Positions 7,850 through 16,362 of a stretch of DNA of 64,000 nucleotides are shown one piece after another. The stretch comes from Candidatus Krumholzibacteriia bacterium (GTDB taxonomy: Bacteria > Krumholzibacteriota > Krumholzibacteriia > JAJRXK01). Position 1 is the first letter of the stretch. The number at the start of each line of letters is the position of its first letter. Below the pieces are notes generated by a model that was given only the letters and a program-made list of their open reading frames with translations, made no database searches and was not told the origin of the DNA. The translations under genes and the position numbers were made by a program. The stretch lies in assembly GCA_029932915.1 (NCBI GenBank), contig JAOZPE010000003.1, positions 1-64,000 on the forward strand, given 5' to 3'.

Positions 7850-8434
7850 ATGAGTTTCCAGCTGCCCGATCTTCCCTTCGCCAAGGACGCGCTCGCCCCC
7901 CACATGAGCGCGGAGACCCTGGAATACCACCATGGCAAGCACCACCAGGGTTACGTGAACAACCTGAACGCGCTCATCGAGGGCACCGAGTGGGAGGACA
8001 AGCCGCTGGAGGCGATCATCCTCGGCGCCGAGGGTGGGATCTTCAACAACGCCGCCCAGCACTACAACCATTCCTTCTTCTGGAAGTGCCTGAAGCCCGG
8101 CGGCGGAGGCCGGCCCCAGGGCGCCCTGCTCGAGGCGGTCGAGAGGGACTTCGGGGATTTCGACACCTTCGTGGAGCTCTTCACCAGGACCGCTACCTCC
8201 CAGTTCGGCAGCGGCTGGGGATGGCTGGTCAAGAAGGACGGCCGCCTCGAGGTGATGAGCACCGGCAACGCCGACACCCCGATGATCCGCGGCGCCACCG
8301 CATTGCTGACCGTCGACGTATGGGAGCACGCCTACTACATCGACTACCGCAACGCCCGTCCGAAGTTCATCGAGACGGTGATGCAGCACCTGGTGAACTG
8401 GGACTTCGTGGCCGAGAACCTCGAGCGGGCCTAG
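7850..8434 (+). CDS. sodB: superoxide dismutase, Fe type
   Basis: Converts superoxide to oxygen and hydrogen peroxide, indicating exposure to oxygen. The 194-residue Fe/Mn-SOD carries the four metal ligands H27 (EYHHGKHH), H74 (YNHSFFW), D156 and H160 (DVWEHAYYIDY). Gln70 in FNNAAQHYNHS occupies the position that marks iron-type enzymes, and there is no Gln in the FGSGWGWL segment where manganese enzymes have theirs, so Fe is preferred. Metal identity should still be treated as a prediction. It has no signal peptide and is cytoplasmic. It is one of only three plus-strand genes here, with its own promoter, and is monocistronic, converging on the glycosylase gene. Confidence 0.95.
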   Translation: MSFQLPDLPFAKDALAPHMSAETLEYHHGKHHQGYVNNLNALIEGTEWEDKPLEAIILGAEGGIFNNAAQHYNHSFFWKCLKPGGGGRPQGALLEAVERDFGDFDTFVELFTRTATSQFGSGWGWLVKKDGRLEVMSTGNADTPMIRGATALLTVDVWEHAYYIDYRNARPKFIETVMQHLVNWDFVAENLERA

Positions 8435-8455
8435 GAAGGGCCGGATCGGGCAGGC

Positions 8456-8479
8456 AAGCGCGAAGGGACGGCGGCGCTT
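8456..8479. terminator. possible shared terminator of sodB and the glycosylase gene
   Basis: AAGCGC and GCGCTT form a 6-bp stem around a 12-base loop in the short convergent gap. No T-run is present on either strand, so this is a weak call. Confidence 0.3.
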
Positions 8480-8515
8480 CGGGAATCGCGACACGCACCG
8501 CGACCCGGCGATGTC

Positions 8516-9409
8516 TCAGGCCTCACCCCGCAGGCGATCGACCATCGCCCGGAGCTTCTGCATGTCCTCCCAGGTGGGACGCTTCCACTGGGGATTGCGC
8601 AGCAACGCGGCCGGATGGTAGGTGACCACGGTAGGAATGCCGTAGTAGTCCTGCAGATGCGCCCGCAGGCTCTTCAGACTGGCCCGGCTCCCGAGCAGGG
8701 TATGGGCGGCGTGCCTTCCCAGACAGCAGATCACCTTCGGCTGGAGGATGTCCAGTTGCCGCTGCAGGTAGGGCTCGCAGGCGACGATCTCGTCGCGCTC
8801 GGGATCGCGGTTGTTGGGCGGACGGCACTTCAGGACGTTGCAGATGTAGACCTCGTCACGCTCGAAGCCGATGGCGGAGAGGATCTTCGTCAACAGTTTG
8901 CCGGCGGCACCCACAAAGGGCTCTCCGGCCAGGTCCTCGTCACGGCCGGGTGCCTCGCCGACGAAGACCACGTCGGCGTCGGGATTGCCCGCCCCGAACA
9001 CCGTGCGGTTGCGGGTGCGGTGCAACTTGCAGCGCGTACAGACGGAGACCTCGTCGCGGTCCATGGCGGCCAGGGCCTCGGCCTTCTCCTGTGGACTCAT
9101 CGTGGCCGCAGTGGAGCCGAGGGTGAAGAGTTCGCCGCTGGTCGCCGGCATCTGGAAGGACGGATCCGCCGAAGCCGCTGCACCCCCGGCGACGGCACCG
9201 GGCGGGGCGACCGGCGTATCCTCCGAACCGGGGAGGCGGGCCGAGCCCGCGGTCGCGTCCTCTGAGCCCGTGCGCAGTTGCGCGCCGCGCTGCTGGATCT
9301 CCCGGACCCGGTCCCAGTCGATGTACACGCGGGAATCCCCCTGCTCCTCCTGCTGGCGCAACCACTGCCGCAGTTCGTCGGCGATGCGTTGGAAACGGGG
9401 ATCACTCAT
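8516..9409 (-). CDS. uracil-DNA glycosylase, family 4 (Fe-S)
   Basis: Removes uracil from DNA to start base-excision repair. The 297-residue protein has a poorly conserved N-terminal region of about 115 residues rich in Ala, Gly and Ser. The family 4/5 catalytic domain follows, with FVGEAPGRDEDLAGEPFVG and the late VTYHPAALLR motif. Four cysteines (C124, C127, C195, C211) are spaced as the [4Fe-4S] ligands of family 4 enzymes. The acidic residue of GEAPGRDED supports family 4 rather than family 5. The ATG at 9409 overlaps the coaBC stop as ATGA; the extra 30 residues in the tracked ORF are coaBC sequence in another frame. It is the third gene after rpoZ and coaBC. Confidence 0.93.
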   Translation of the reverse strand: MSDPRFQRIADELRQWLRQQEEQGDSRVYIDWDRVREIQQRGAQLRTGSEDATAGSARLPGSEDTPVAPPGAVAGGAAASADPSFQMPATSGELFTLGSTAATMSPQEKAEALAAMDRDEVSVCTRCKLHRTRNRTVFGAGNPDADVVFVGEAPGRDEDLAGEPFVGAAGKLLTKILSAIGFERDEVYICNVLKCRPPNNRDPERDEIVACEPYLQRQLDILQPKVICCLGRHAAHTLLGSRASLKSLRAHLQDYYGIPTVVTYHPAALLRNPQWKRPTWEDMQKLRAMVDRLRGEA

Positions 9410-10671
9410 GACGGCTCCTCGTCGGCGATTCCGGCGATGGTGAGGATGCGGCGCAGGAGGATGCGGGCGAGGTCCTCCTTGTTCGCCGGAGGCAGCCATT
9501 CCTCCGCGCCGGTGGAGGCGAGCAGGAAGACGCGGTTGGTCTCGCTCGAGAAGCCCTCTCCCTCGACGTCGGCGCGGTTGCCCACGATGAAGTCCAGCGC
9601 CTTGCGGTGGAGCTTGCGGCGCGCCTCCTCTTCGAGATGTTCGTCATCGCCGGTCTCCAGGGCGAATCCCACCAGGATCTGGCCCTCCTTCTTCCGGCGG
9701 CCCAGTTCGGCGAGGATGTCCACCGTGGGCTCCAGCTCCACCGTGGGCACCCCCTTCTCCTTCTTCCACTTCTCGGGCCACGGCCCGGCGGGGCGGAAGT
9801 CCGAGACGGCGGCGGCCATGATGACCAGATCGCTGTCGGCGGCGGCCCCATCGACCATGGTTGCCAGCTCCTCGGTGCTCTCGAAACGCTCCACCCGCAT
9901 GCCTTCCGGCGGAGGAAGTTCGGTGGGACCCAACAACAGGGTCACCCGCGCCCCGAGGGCGTGGGCGGCGCGGGCCAGGGCCATCCCCATCCGGCCGCTG
10001 CTGCGGTTGCCCAGGAAGCGGACCGCGTCGAGGGGCTCGCGCGTGCCTCCGGCGGTGACCAGCACCCGCCGGCCGGCCAGGGGTCCCCGCTCCAGCCGGG
10101 CCATCACCCGTTCGACGATCTCCTCGGGAGCGGCCAGCCGGCCTTCGGCCACGCTGCCGCAGGCCAGCCATCCGCTCTCGGGTTCGATCACCTCGACGCC
10201 GCGCGCGCGCAGGATCTGCAGGTTCTCGTGGTTGGCCTCGTTCTTCCACATCTGATCGTTCATGGCCGGAGCCACCAGGATGGGGGCCGCAGCAGCGGTG
10301 ATGAGCGTGGAGGGAAGATCATCGGCCAGACCGGCGGCCATCTTGGCCAGGAAGTCGGCGGTGGCCGGGGCAACCAGGATCAGCTCGCAGCCCTGTGCCC
10401 AGTGCACGTGGTCGAGCGGTTCCTCGCCGCCCTCGCCCCACAGGGTGGTTCCCACCGGCCGGCCCGACAGGGCTTCGAAGGTCATGGGGGTGACGAAGCG
10501 GGTGGCCGCTTCGGTCATGGCCACCTGGACACTGCACCCGGCCTCCTGCAGGCCGCGCAGGATCAGGCAGCTCTTGTAGGCGGCGATGCCGCCGGTGACG
10601 ATGAGCAAGACACGACGACCTCGACCCGAAGGGGGCGAGGTCGCAGCCCTCGTGGATGGGGGATCGGACAT
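9406..10671 (-). CDS. coaBC: bifunctional phosphopantothenoylcysteine decarboxylase / phosphopantothenate-cysteine ligase
   Basis: Carries out two consecutive steps of coenzyme A synthesis: ligation of cysteine to 4'-phosphopantothenate and decarboxylation of the product. The 421-residue chain has an N-terminal flavoprotein CoaC half (LLIVTGGIAAYKS, VHWAQGCELILVAPATADFLAK, PAMNDQMW and the substrate-clamp GWLACG). The C-terminal CoaB half has RVLVTAGGTREPLDAVRFLGNRSSGRMG and AAAVSDFRP. The ATG at 10671 removes 24 basic residues of the tracked ORF that look non-coding. It lies 16 bases after rpoZ, a conserved pairing in many bacteria, and is coupled to the glycosylase gene. Confidence 0.95.
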   Translation of the reverse strand: MSDPPSTRAATSPPSGRGRRVLLIVTGGIAAYKSCLILRGLQEAGCSVQVAMTEAATRFVTPMTFEALSGRPVGTTLWGEGGEEPLDHVHWAQGCELILVAPATADFLAKMAAGLADDLPSTLITAAAAPILVAPAMNDQMWKNEANHENLQILRARGVEVIEPESGWLACGSVAEGRLAAPEEIVERVMARLERGPLAGRRVLVTAGGTREPLDAVRFLGNRSSGRMGMALARAAHALGARVTLLLGPTELPPPEGMRVERFESTEELATMVDGAAADSDLVIMAAAVSDFRPAGPWPEKWKKEKGVPTVELEPTVDILAELGRRKKEGQILVGFALETGDDEHLEEEARRKLHRKALDFIVGNRADVEGEGFSSETNRVFLLASTGAEEWLPPANKEDLARILLRRILTIAGIADEEPS

Positions 10672-10687
10672 GGCAGGCGCCTTCCGC

Positions 10688-11275
10688 TCAGTCCTTGGTC
10701 TCCTCGGCGGGAGCGTCCGGCTCGGTGTCCTCCGTTTGGACATCCATCATCGCCCCGCCCTCCTCGCGCTTCTCCTCGTCCGTCTCGCTGTCGGACCCGG
10801 ACTCGGAATCGGCCGCCTGGGCACCGGTGGAAGCGTCCGCCTCCAGGACGATCTCCTCCTCCGATGCGGTGTCCTCTTCCTCAGCCTCTTCGGCGGGGGG
10901 CTTCACACCCACATCGATGGCGGCGGCGGAGGGGAAGGTCCCGGTGGCTGCGGCGGAGGGCGTCTCCTCCTCACCCACCTCTGCCCCGAGCTCGGCCAGG
11001 GTGGCGTCGCTCGGCGCGGTCATGTCGAGCATCTCCTCGGCGGCGGCCAGCATGGCCTCGCTGCGCTCCTGTTCGCGCCGTTCGCGGGCATCGTAGTACT
11101 TGATCCGGCCGTCCATGAGGCGATGGATCGCCAGGGTGGTGATCTTCTCCTCCTCGTGGATCTCCAGGGCCCGTAGCTTGTCGTTGAGCCGGCGGCACTC
11201 GAGCGCTGCGACCTTGATGGCCTCGAACTTGTTGGGGATGTGCTCCAGGATCCGGTCGACGGGGACGTAGGTCAT
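10688..11275 (-). CDS. rpoZ: RNA polymerase omega subunit with long acidic tail
   Basis: Omega helps assemble and stabilise RNA polymerase by clamping beta prime. The first 75 residues fit the family (IPNKFEAIKVAALECRRLND and later EEKITTLAIHRLMDGRI). The gene sits between gmk and coaBC, the classic rpoZ location. At 195 residues it is more than twice the usual 70-90. Residues from about 85 to the end form a low-complexity tail dominated by Glu, Asp, Ala, Ser and Thr. The ATG has GGAGG 4 bases upstream and its own promoter about 70 bases away. The omega identity is reasonably firm; the role of the tail is unknown. Confidence 0.88.
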   Translation of the reverse strand: MTYVPVDRILEHIPNKFEAIKVAALECRRLNDKLRALEIHEEEKITTLAIHRLMDGRIKYYDARERREQERSEAMLAAAEEMLDMTAPSDATLAELGAEVGEEETPSAAATGTFPSAAAIDVGVKPPAEEAEEEDTASEEEIVLEADASTGAQAADSESGSDSETDEEKREEGGAMMDVQTEDTEPDAPAEETKD

Positions 11276-11341
11276 GCTTCCTCCAGGCCTTCCGCGTGGG
11301 GCAGATCGATCGTCGATCGCCCGAAGAAGTGGCAGGGGGTG

Positions 11342-11370
11342 AGTATAGGGACAGCCGGGCCGGTGGGCAA
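11342..11370 (-). promoter_or_regulatory. sigma70-like promoter of rpoZ-coaBC-udg
   Basis: TTGCCC, a 17-base spacer and TATACT are read on the minus strand in the gmk-rpoZ gap. The predicted leader is about 60 bases and ends with GGAGG before the rpoZ ATG. Confidence 0.65.
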
Positions 11371-11455
11371 GCCGGGCGGCCGGGAGCCGGTCCCGACCGT
11401 CCGTTCCCTGCGGCGGATCGGCGCCTTCCGGGAGCGGCCCGGCCGGCCGGCGAGC

Positions 11456-12079
11456 TCAGCGCTCCCGTCCGCTGCTCTCCAGCGGCGGACGAGGCCAGCG
11501 GGTGCGTCGCAGCCGTTCGGCCCGCACGATGGCGCGCAGATCGTCGATGGCCTGCTCGAGGACCTCGTTGACCACCCAGTAGCCGTAGTGATCGGCCCAG
11601 CGGAGCTCCCGGTGGGCGTTCTCCAGCCGGAGCCGGATCTCCTGCTCGTCCTCCGTCCGGCGGCGTCGCAGGCGCCGTTCGAGCTCCTCCCAACTGGGGG
11701 GAAAGAGGAAGACCGACACCACCTGGTCCCCGTAGGCGGAGAGGATGCGCATACCTCCCTGGACATCGAGATCCAGGACCGGGGTATGGCCCTCGGCCAG
11801 CATCTCGTCGAGATCGGCCCGGCGTGTTCCATAGAGCTGGTCGTGCACGGTGAAGTGCTCGACGAAACGCCCCTGGTCGACCTGACGGAGGAATTCCTCG
11901 CGGCTCAGGAAGTGGTATTCCCTGCCGTCGACCTCGCCGGGACGCGGCGGCCGCGTGGTACACGAGACGGAGAACCTCAGGCTCGCATCCTTCTCCATCA
12001 GGGGAAGGTAGACGCTGCTCTTCCCCGCTCCGCTGGGGCCGGAGATCAACAGCAGGAAGGGTGAAGGGGAAAGGTCCAT
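11456..12079 (-). CDS. gmk: guanylate kinase
   Basis: Phosphorylates GMP to GDP with ATP. The 207-residue enzyme shows the P-loop ISGPSGAGKSSVY, the GMP-binding SVSCTTRPPRPGEVDGREYHF, and the lid segment RLRRRRTEDEQEIRLRL. About 20 residues at the C-terminus are basic and not conserved. The upstream gene stops in a GTGA overlap with a GTG, but the ATG two codons later has GGAG 5 bases before it and is the better start. The order yicC-gmk-rpoZ-coaBC is conserved across many bacteria and supports all four calls. Confidence 0.96.
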   Translation of the reverse strand: MDLSPSPFLLLISGPSGAGKSSVYLPLMEKDASLRFSVSCTTRPPRPGEVDGREYHFLSREEFLRQVDQGRFVEHFTVHDQLYGTRRADLDEMLAEGHTPVLDLDVQGGMRILSAYGDQVVSVFLFPPSWEELERRLRRRRTEDEQEIRLRLENAHRELRWADHYGYWVVNEVLEQAIDDLRAIVRAERLRRTRWPRPPLESSGRER

Positions 12080-12081
12080 CT

Positions 12082-12954
12082 TCACTCCAGGTTCTGGATC
12101 TGTTCGCGCATGTTCTCGATCTCCTCCTTCATGCGGACCACCCGGTCGGTGATGGGCAGCTCACTGCTCTTGCTGCCGATGGTGTTCACCTCACGGTGCA
12201 TCTCCTGCAGGAGGAAACCCAACCGCTTCGCCCCGGGTCCGTCGGCATCGAGGGTCTCCTCGAACTGCGTCAGGTGACTGCCCAGCCGTTCGATCTCCTC
12301 GCTGACCGTGGCCTTCTCGGCCAACAGCACCACTTCCTGCGCCAGCCTCTGCGGATCGACCACGTCCTGGGCCCCCACCTCGGCCAGGCGTTGCTGGAGA
12401 CGGCGGCGCAGGCGGGCGGGCAGGTTCCGGGTGCGGTGGATCAGCACCTTGCGATGGGCGGAGACCGCCTTGCAGCGGCGGCGGAGTTCCCGCACCAGGG
12501 CACGCCCCTCCTTCGCCCGCATCGCATCGAGGCGATCGAGAGCCTCGTCGACCGCCTGCAGGAGGAGCTTGCGCATCGTTCGCTCCGGAAGACTGCGTTC
12601 GCGGACGGTGAAGACCTCGGGCAGGGACACCACCTGGGCGATCTCGATCTCCCCGGGCAGGCCATGGCGGCGGGCGAGCCGGCGAGCCGCGCGCAGGAAG
12701 GAAGCGACGTATTCCTCGTCGACGATGACCTCCCCGTGCCGGCGCTGCAGATCGAGTTCCACCGAAAGGGTGACCCGGCCGCGATGCAGCCGCGCGGCGA
12801 CCCGCTCGCGGATGAGCGATTCGTAGACGCCCAGACGGGAGGGCGCGCGCACGGACAGATCGAAGAAGCGGTGGTTCACCGAGCGGATCTCCACCTTCAC
12901 CACCGCGCCGTCTCCCTTGACGGTCGCCGCTCCCATGCCGGTCATGCTGCGCAT
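12082..12954 (-). CDS. yicC: YicC-family endoribonuclease
   Basis: YicC proteins are endoribonucleases implicated in small-RNA turnover; the exact role in this lineage is unknown. The 290-residue product begins MRSMTGMGAATVKGDGAVVKVEIRSVNHRFFD, the hallmark YicC N-terminus, and ends with the DUF1732 helical signature IGSKSSELPITDRVVRMKEEIENMREQIQNLE. The tracked ORF's first 119 residues come from the rqcH-like gene read antisense. The ATG at 12954 has GGGAGG upstream. It is divergent from the rqcH-like gene across a 126-bp gap and heads the gmk unit. Confidence 0.95.
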   Translation of the reverse strand: MRSMTGMGAATVKGDGAVVKVEIRSVNHRFFDLSVRAPSRLGVYESLIRERVAARLHRGRVTLSVELDLQRRHGEVIVDEEYVASFLRAARRLARRHGLPGEIEIAQVVSLPEVFTVRERSLPERTMRKLLLQAVDEALDRLDAMRAKEGRALVRELRRRCKAVSAHRKVLIHRTRNLPARLRRRLQQRLAEVGAQDVVDPQRLAQEVVLLAEKATVSEEIERLGSHLTQFEETLDADGPGAKRLGFLLQEMHREVNTIGSKSSELPITDRVVRMKEEIENMREQIQNLE

Positions 12955-13017
12955 CGCGTGCCTCCCGTGGCCGTGATCCGAACCCCCTCCCCGGCGAAGG
13001 AAAAATCGGGCAGGGGT

Positions 13018-13067
13018 GGCCGGGATCATCCGGGCCGCGATAGTATGCCAAAGCGAGCAAGTGGAAA
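13018..13067. promoter_or_regulatory. divergent promoter region of yicC and the rqcH-like gene
   Basis: On the minus strand TTTCCA, 16 bases and TACTAT (13040-13067) could serve yicC. On the plus strand TAGTAT at 13041 could serve the rqcH-like gene. A near-palindrome, GGCCGGGATCATCCGGGCC (13018-13036), overlaps where the plus-strand -35 would be and could be an operator. All matches are moderate. Confidence 0.35.
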
Positions 13068-13080
13068 AGAAAGGCCTCCG

Positions 13081-14484
13081 ATGGATCCTGTCTCCCCCGG
13101 CGCCCCCCACCTCTGGCTGGGCGGTCTCTGCCGTGAACTCGACCGTCGCCTGGTCGGCGCCCACCTGCAGGGCGTGCTGAGCGGACGGGGGTGGATGAGC
13201 CTGCGGCTGGACGATCGCTTCCTGTGGCTGATGGCCCTGCCGCAATTGCGCGCGATCTGGCTGGACCGAAGGGGCATCCCCCGTGCCTGGGCCGAAGTGC
13301 TCGGCCGCCACCGCCGTCCTCCCCTGGAGGGGCCGCTGAGGCAGCGCCGGGTGGAAGCGGTCCAGCTCGTGGCCGATGAGGAGGGCCTGCCCGGCGGCAT
13401 GCTGCTGCGCCTGGACGACGGCGGAGGGCTGGGCATCCGCCTGTGGCCGCGTCCTCCCCTGTTGTGGGTACAGGACCGGGAAGACCGCATCGTCGGCACC
13501 TCACCACCCAACGAGCAACTCCACCCACCGCACCGGCTGGTGCTGGACGAGCCGCCGTCCATCGCGTTCGACGAACACGCCGGGCGCTGCCGAAGCGCCC
13601 TGGAGGCCCTCGTCGAGAACATGCTCCGCCGCCGTCTGAAGGCGATCCTCTCCGGCCGGGCCGACAAGGCCTCCCGCCTGGTGGATGCGCTCGGCCGCGA
13701 GCGCGAACAGGCGCGAGCCGACGCCGGCCTGCGCGCGCAGGCCGACATCCTGGCCGCGCATCTGCATCAGCTCGAAGCGGGTCGATCCCAGCTCGAGGTG
13801 GAGGACTTCGAGGGCCGGCCGGTGACGATCCCGCTCGACCCGGCCCTGAGCCCGGCCGAGAACCTCGAGCGCCTGTATCACCGGGCGCGGCGCGCCGAGC
13901 GGGCGAGCGGGCAACTGGAGAGGCGATGGGAGGAGGCACGGGCGCGCCAGGAGGAAGCACGCCGACAGGCCGAGGCGCTCGCCGACGCGGCGAACCTGGA
14001 CGCCCTGCTCGCGATCGCCAGGCGGGAAGGGGTCGAGCTACGGCCCCCCACTCCCGGGCAGGCCCGCCGAAGCGCCGGCCGCCGGCGCGAGCGTCTGCCC
14101 TACCGCGTCTTCGAGCTCACGAGCGGACGCCAGGTGTGGGTGGGCCGAAGCGCCCGGGACAACGACGAGCTGACCCTTCACCGGGCGGCCGGCGACGACC
14201 TGTGGCTGCACGCCGGAGGCGTCGAGGGGAGCCACGTCATCCTGCGGGCGGGGAGCAGCCCGCCGCAGCCATGGGAGGTGGAAGCGGCCGCGCGCCTGGC
14301 GGCCCGTTTCTCCCGCGCCCGTCATTCGACCACCGTCGCGGTGTGGGTCACCGAGAAACGCCACGTGCGCAAGCCGCGCAAGTCGGCACCCGGGGTGGTC
14401 GCCCCCCAGAGGGTCCGGACGATCTTCGTCGATCCCCACGAGGAGACCGAGGGCAGGTGGTTGCACGCCGGGGACGAGGATTGA
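13081..14484 (+). CDS. NFACT-domain protein, RqcH/FbpA-like
   Basis: NFACT proteins such as RqcH bind stalled 50S subunits and can add C-terminal alanine tails to incomplete peptides; others act as adhesins. The 467-residue product has an NFACT-N-like region (about 1-210), a long charged helical section (about 225-350, Arg/Ala/Glu-rich, likely coiled coil), and the NFACT-R/DUF814 domain with NDELTLHRAAGDDLWLHAGGVEGSHVIL. It is shorter than typical RqcH (about 550-580). The Asp-Arg pair needed for tailing appears replaced: the aligned site reads RQRRVEAVQL. The ATG at 13081 has AAGAAAGG upstream; the 340 residues before it in the track are antisense yicC. Confidence 0.85.
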   Translation: MDPVSPGAPHLWLGGLCRELDRRLVGAHLQGVLSGRGWMSLRLDDRFLWLMALPQLRAIWLDRRGIPRAWAEVLGRHRRPPLEGPLRQRRVEAVQLVADEEGLPGGMLLRLDDGGGLGIRLWPRPPLLWVQDREDRIVGTSPPNEQLHPPHRLVLDEPPSIAFDEHAGRCRSALEALVENMLRRRLKAILSGRADKASRLVDALGREREQARADAGLRAQADILAAHLHQLEAGRSQLEVEDFEGRPVTIPLDPALSPAENLERLYHRARRAERASGQLERRWEEARARQEEARRQAEALADAANLDALLAIARREGVELRPPTPGQARRSAGRRRERLPYRVFELTSGRQVWVGRSARDNDELTLHRAAGDDLWLHAGGVEGSHVILRAGSSPPQPWEVEAAARLAARFSRARHSTTVAVWVTEKRHVRKPRKSAPGVVAPQRVRTIFVDPHEETEGRWLHAGDED

Positions 14485-14518
14485 GATCCAGATGAAGTCC
14501 CCCGTCGGGATCGATACA

Positions 14519-14544
14519 ACCGCGACGCCGAACGGCGTCGCGGT
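14519..14544. terminator. bidirectional terminator hairpin
   Basis: ACCGCGACGCC and GGCGTCGCGGT make a perfect 11-bp stem with a GAAC loop, centred in the gap where the rqcH-like gene and the GAF/HD-GYP gene converge. No T-run flanks it, but stem strength and position fit a shared terminator. Confidence 0.55.
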
Positions 14545-14586
14545 CCCCGGTGGGCACGAAGAGGAAGTGCGGCCGGCCGCCGCGGC

Positions 14587-16362
14587 TCAGGCCGCGTAGC
14601 GCTTGCGGATCTCGAGCAGGCGGCTCTCGCTGTCCAGGAAGGCCCGCACCACACCCGGATCGAAATGGCGGCCGCTCGACTTGAGGATGTACTCGCGCGC
14701 CACCTCGTGGCTGTAGGCTTCCTTGTAACAGCGCTTGGAGGTCAAGGCGTCGTACACGTCCGCCAGTCCGACGATGCGGGCGGGTACGGGAATGGCCTCA
14801 CCGGCGAGTCCATGCGGATAGCCCTTGCCGTCCCACTTCTCATGATGGTGATAGGCGATCTCCGTCCCCATCTTCAGCAGGCTGAGGTTCTCGATCCGCA
14901 ACTCGGCCTGTTTCAGGGTGTCCCCACCGATGATGGTGTGGGTCTTCATGATCTCGAATTCATCGTGGGTGAGGCGGCCCTTCTTCTGGAGGATCGCGTC
15001 GGGGATGCCCACCTTCCCGATGTCGTGCAGGGCGGCCGAGCGGTAGAGGTCGTCGAGATAGGCGTCCGTGAGGAAGTGCTTGAAGCGGGGATGGCTGCGG
15101 AGGGCCTCGGCGATGGTCCACGTGTATCCGCAGATGCGTTCGAGATGGCCGCCGGTGTCATCGTCACGGCTCTCGGCCAGCCGCGCCAGCGCGAAGACCA
15201 GGACGTCGCGGCTGTCGGCGACCTTGCGGAACAGGCTGAGCCGCTCGCTGGCCAGACTGAGCTGGTTCACCAGCGTGGTGCAGAGCTTGATGTCCTCGTC
15301 GTTGAATGCCTCCCTCCGCACCGACGCCGCGCTGAAGACACCCACCGGATGTCCACCGACGACGATGGGGATGTCCAGCTCGCTGCGGACGTCCCGGTGG
15401 CCCTCGACATAGCGCGGATCGCGGTGCACGTCGGGCACACTCACCACACGATTCTCCAGGAAGGCATGGGAGGTCAGGCCCTTCTCCCGGTCCAGGGGAA
15501 TGCCGAGCTGGTGGAGCTCGGTGGAATAGCCCGCGCTGTGCCGCAGCACCAGACGGCGCTGCTCCTCGTCGTAGAGGAAGACCGCACAGTATTCATAGCC
15601 CAGGATCGTCGACGCCGCGTCGACTGCCCGCTCGTAGAGGTTCTCCTCGGTGACCATCAATTCGAGGCTGGCGTTGAACTGGTGCAACGCGGCCAGTTTC
15701 TTCACCAGGCGGGCATGGGAATCGATGGACGGCGCCGGATGGGTGGAAGATCGATCGGAGCTGTCCTCGAAGATGACGAAACCGCCGTGCAACTGTCCTT
15801 CCACCCCGGTCACCGGCAGTGCGGTCACGTGGATCTCCCTCCCCGCAGGAGGGAGGGTCACGTGTTCCTGCACCGCCTGTCCCGTTCGCAGACAGCGGCG
15901 GATGGGTTCGAACTCGGAGAGTTCGGGCAGGGCCAGACCTTCGCGCAGATCGAGCTCGAACTCGTCGTTGGCACGGTAGTAGAGGAGCTGCTCTCCGCTG
16001 AACACGGCGAACTGCAGGTGCGGAGCCATCGCACCCAGCACCGGACACAGGTCCACCAGATGATCACAGGGATTGCCGCCGGGGTGGCGATGGAGATAGC
16101 GCGCCACGCAGTTCTCCACCACCTCCTGGTATTCGGAGCCATCGAGGATCGATGTCTCCATCGACAGGAAGGAAGAACCCGTCCCTGTCGGCTTCGCCGA
16201 AGCGAATGAGCTCCCATGGCCGACGGAGGAATCCGTCGGCGTCGCTTCACTCGTCGTTGGGGGCGGGCCGCCCACATTCACCGTTGTCAAACTTCCACTC
16301 CCCGTAGAGGGCGCCGTCTCCAGAGGGACAGTGAAGAGAAGGCAAATCCCATGCCTTCGCAT
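14587..16362 (-). CDS. GAF and HD-GYP domain protein, likely c-di-GMP phosphodiesterase
   Basis: Probably degrades cyclic di-GMP in response to a signal sensed by its N-terminal domains. Residues about 75-215 form a PAS/GAF-like region and 225-385 a clearer GAF domain (YEYCAVFLYDEEQRRLVLRHSAGY). Residues about 395-580 are a complete HD-GYP domain: AALHDIGKVGIPDAIL, MKTHTIIGG, AYHHHEKWDGKGYPHGL and LADVYDALTSKRCY, so all canonical metal ligands are present. The first 67 residues are Ser/Thr/Gly/Pro-rich and may not be translated; METSILDG at 16161 is an alternative start but also lacks a clear ribosome-binding site. It lies downstream of selB with 81 bases between. Confidence 0.87.
   Translation of the reverse strand: MRRHGICLLFTVPLETAPSTGSGSLTTVNVGGPPPTTSEATPTDSSVGHGSSFASAKPTGTGSSFLSMETSILDGSEYQEVVENCVARYLHRHPGGNPCDHLVDLCPVLGAMAPHLQFAVFSGEQLLYYRANDEFELDLREGLALPELSEFEPIRRCLRTGQAVQEHVTLPPAGREIHVTALPVTGVEGQLHGGFVIFEDSSDRSSTHPAPSIDSHARLVKKLAALHQFNASLELMVTEENLYERAVDAASTILGYEYCAVFLYDEEQRRLVLRHSAGYSTELHQLGIPLDREKGLTSHAFLENRVVSVPDVHRDPRYVEGHRDVRSELDIPIVVGGHPVGVFSAASVRREAFNDEDIKLCTTLVNQLSLASERLSLFRKVADSRDVLVFALARLAESRDDDTGGHLERICGYTWTIAEALRSHPRFKHFLTDAYLDDLYRSAALHDIGKVGIPDAILQKKGRLTHDEFEIMKTHTIIGGDTLKQAELRIENLSLLKMGTEIAYHHHEKWDGKGYPHGLAGEAIPVPARIVGLADVYDALTSKRCYKEAYSHEVAREYILKSSGRHFDPGVVRAFLDSESRLLEIRKRYAA

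Noticed and set aside
12061-13080. First 340 residues of the rqcH-like ORF
   Set aside because: They are antisense to yicC; the ribosome-binding site AAGAAAGG lies just before the ATG at 13081.
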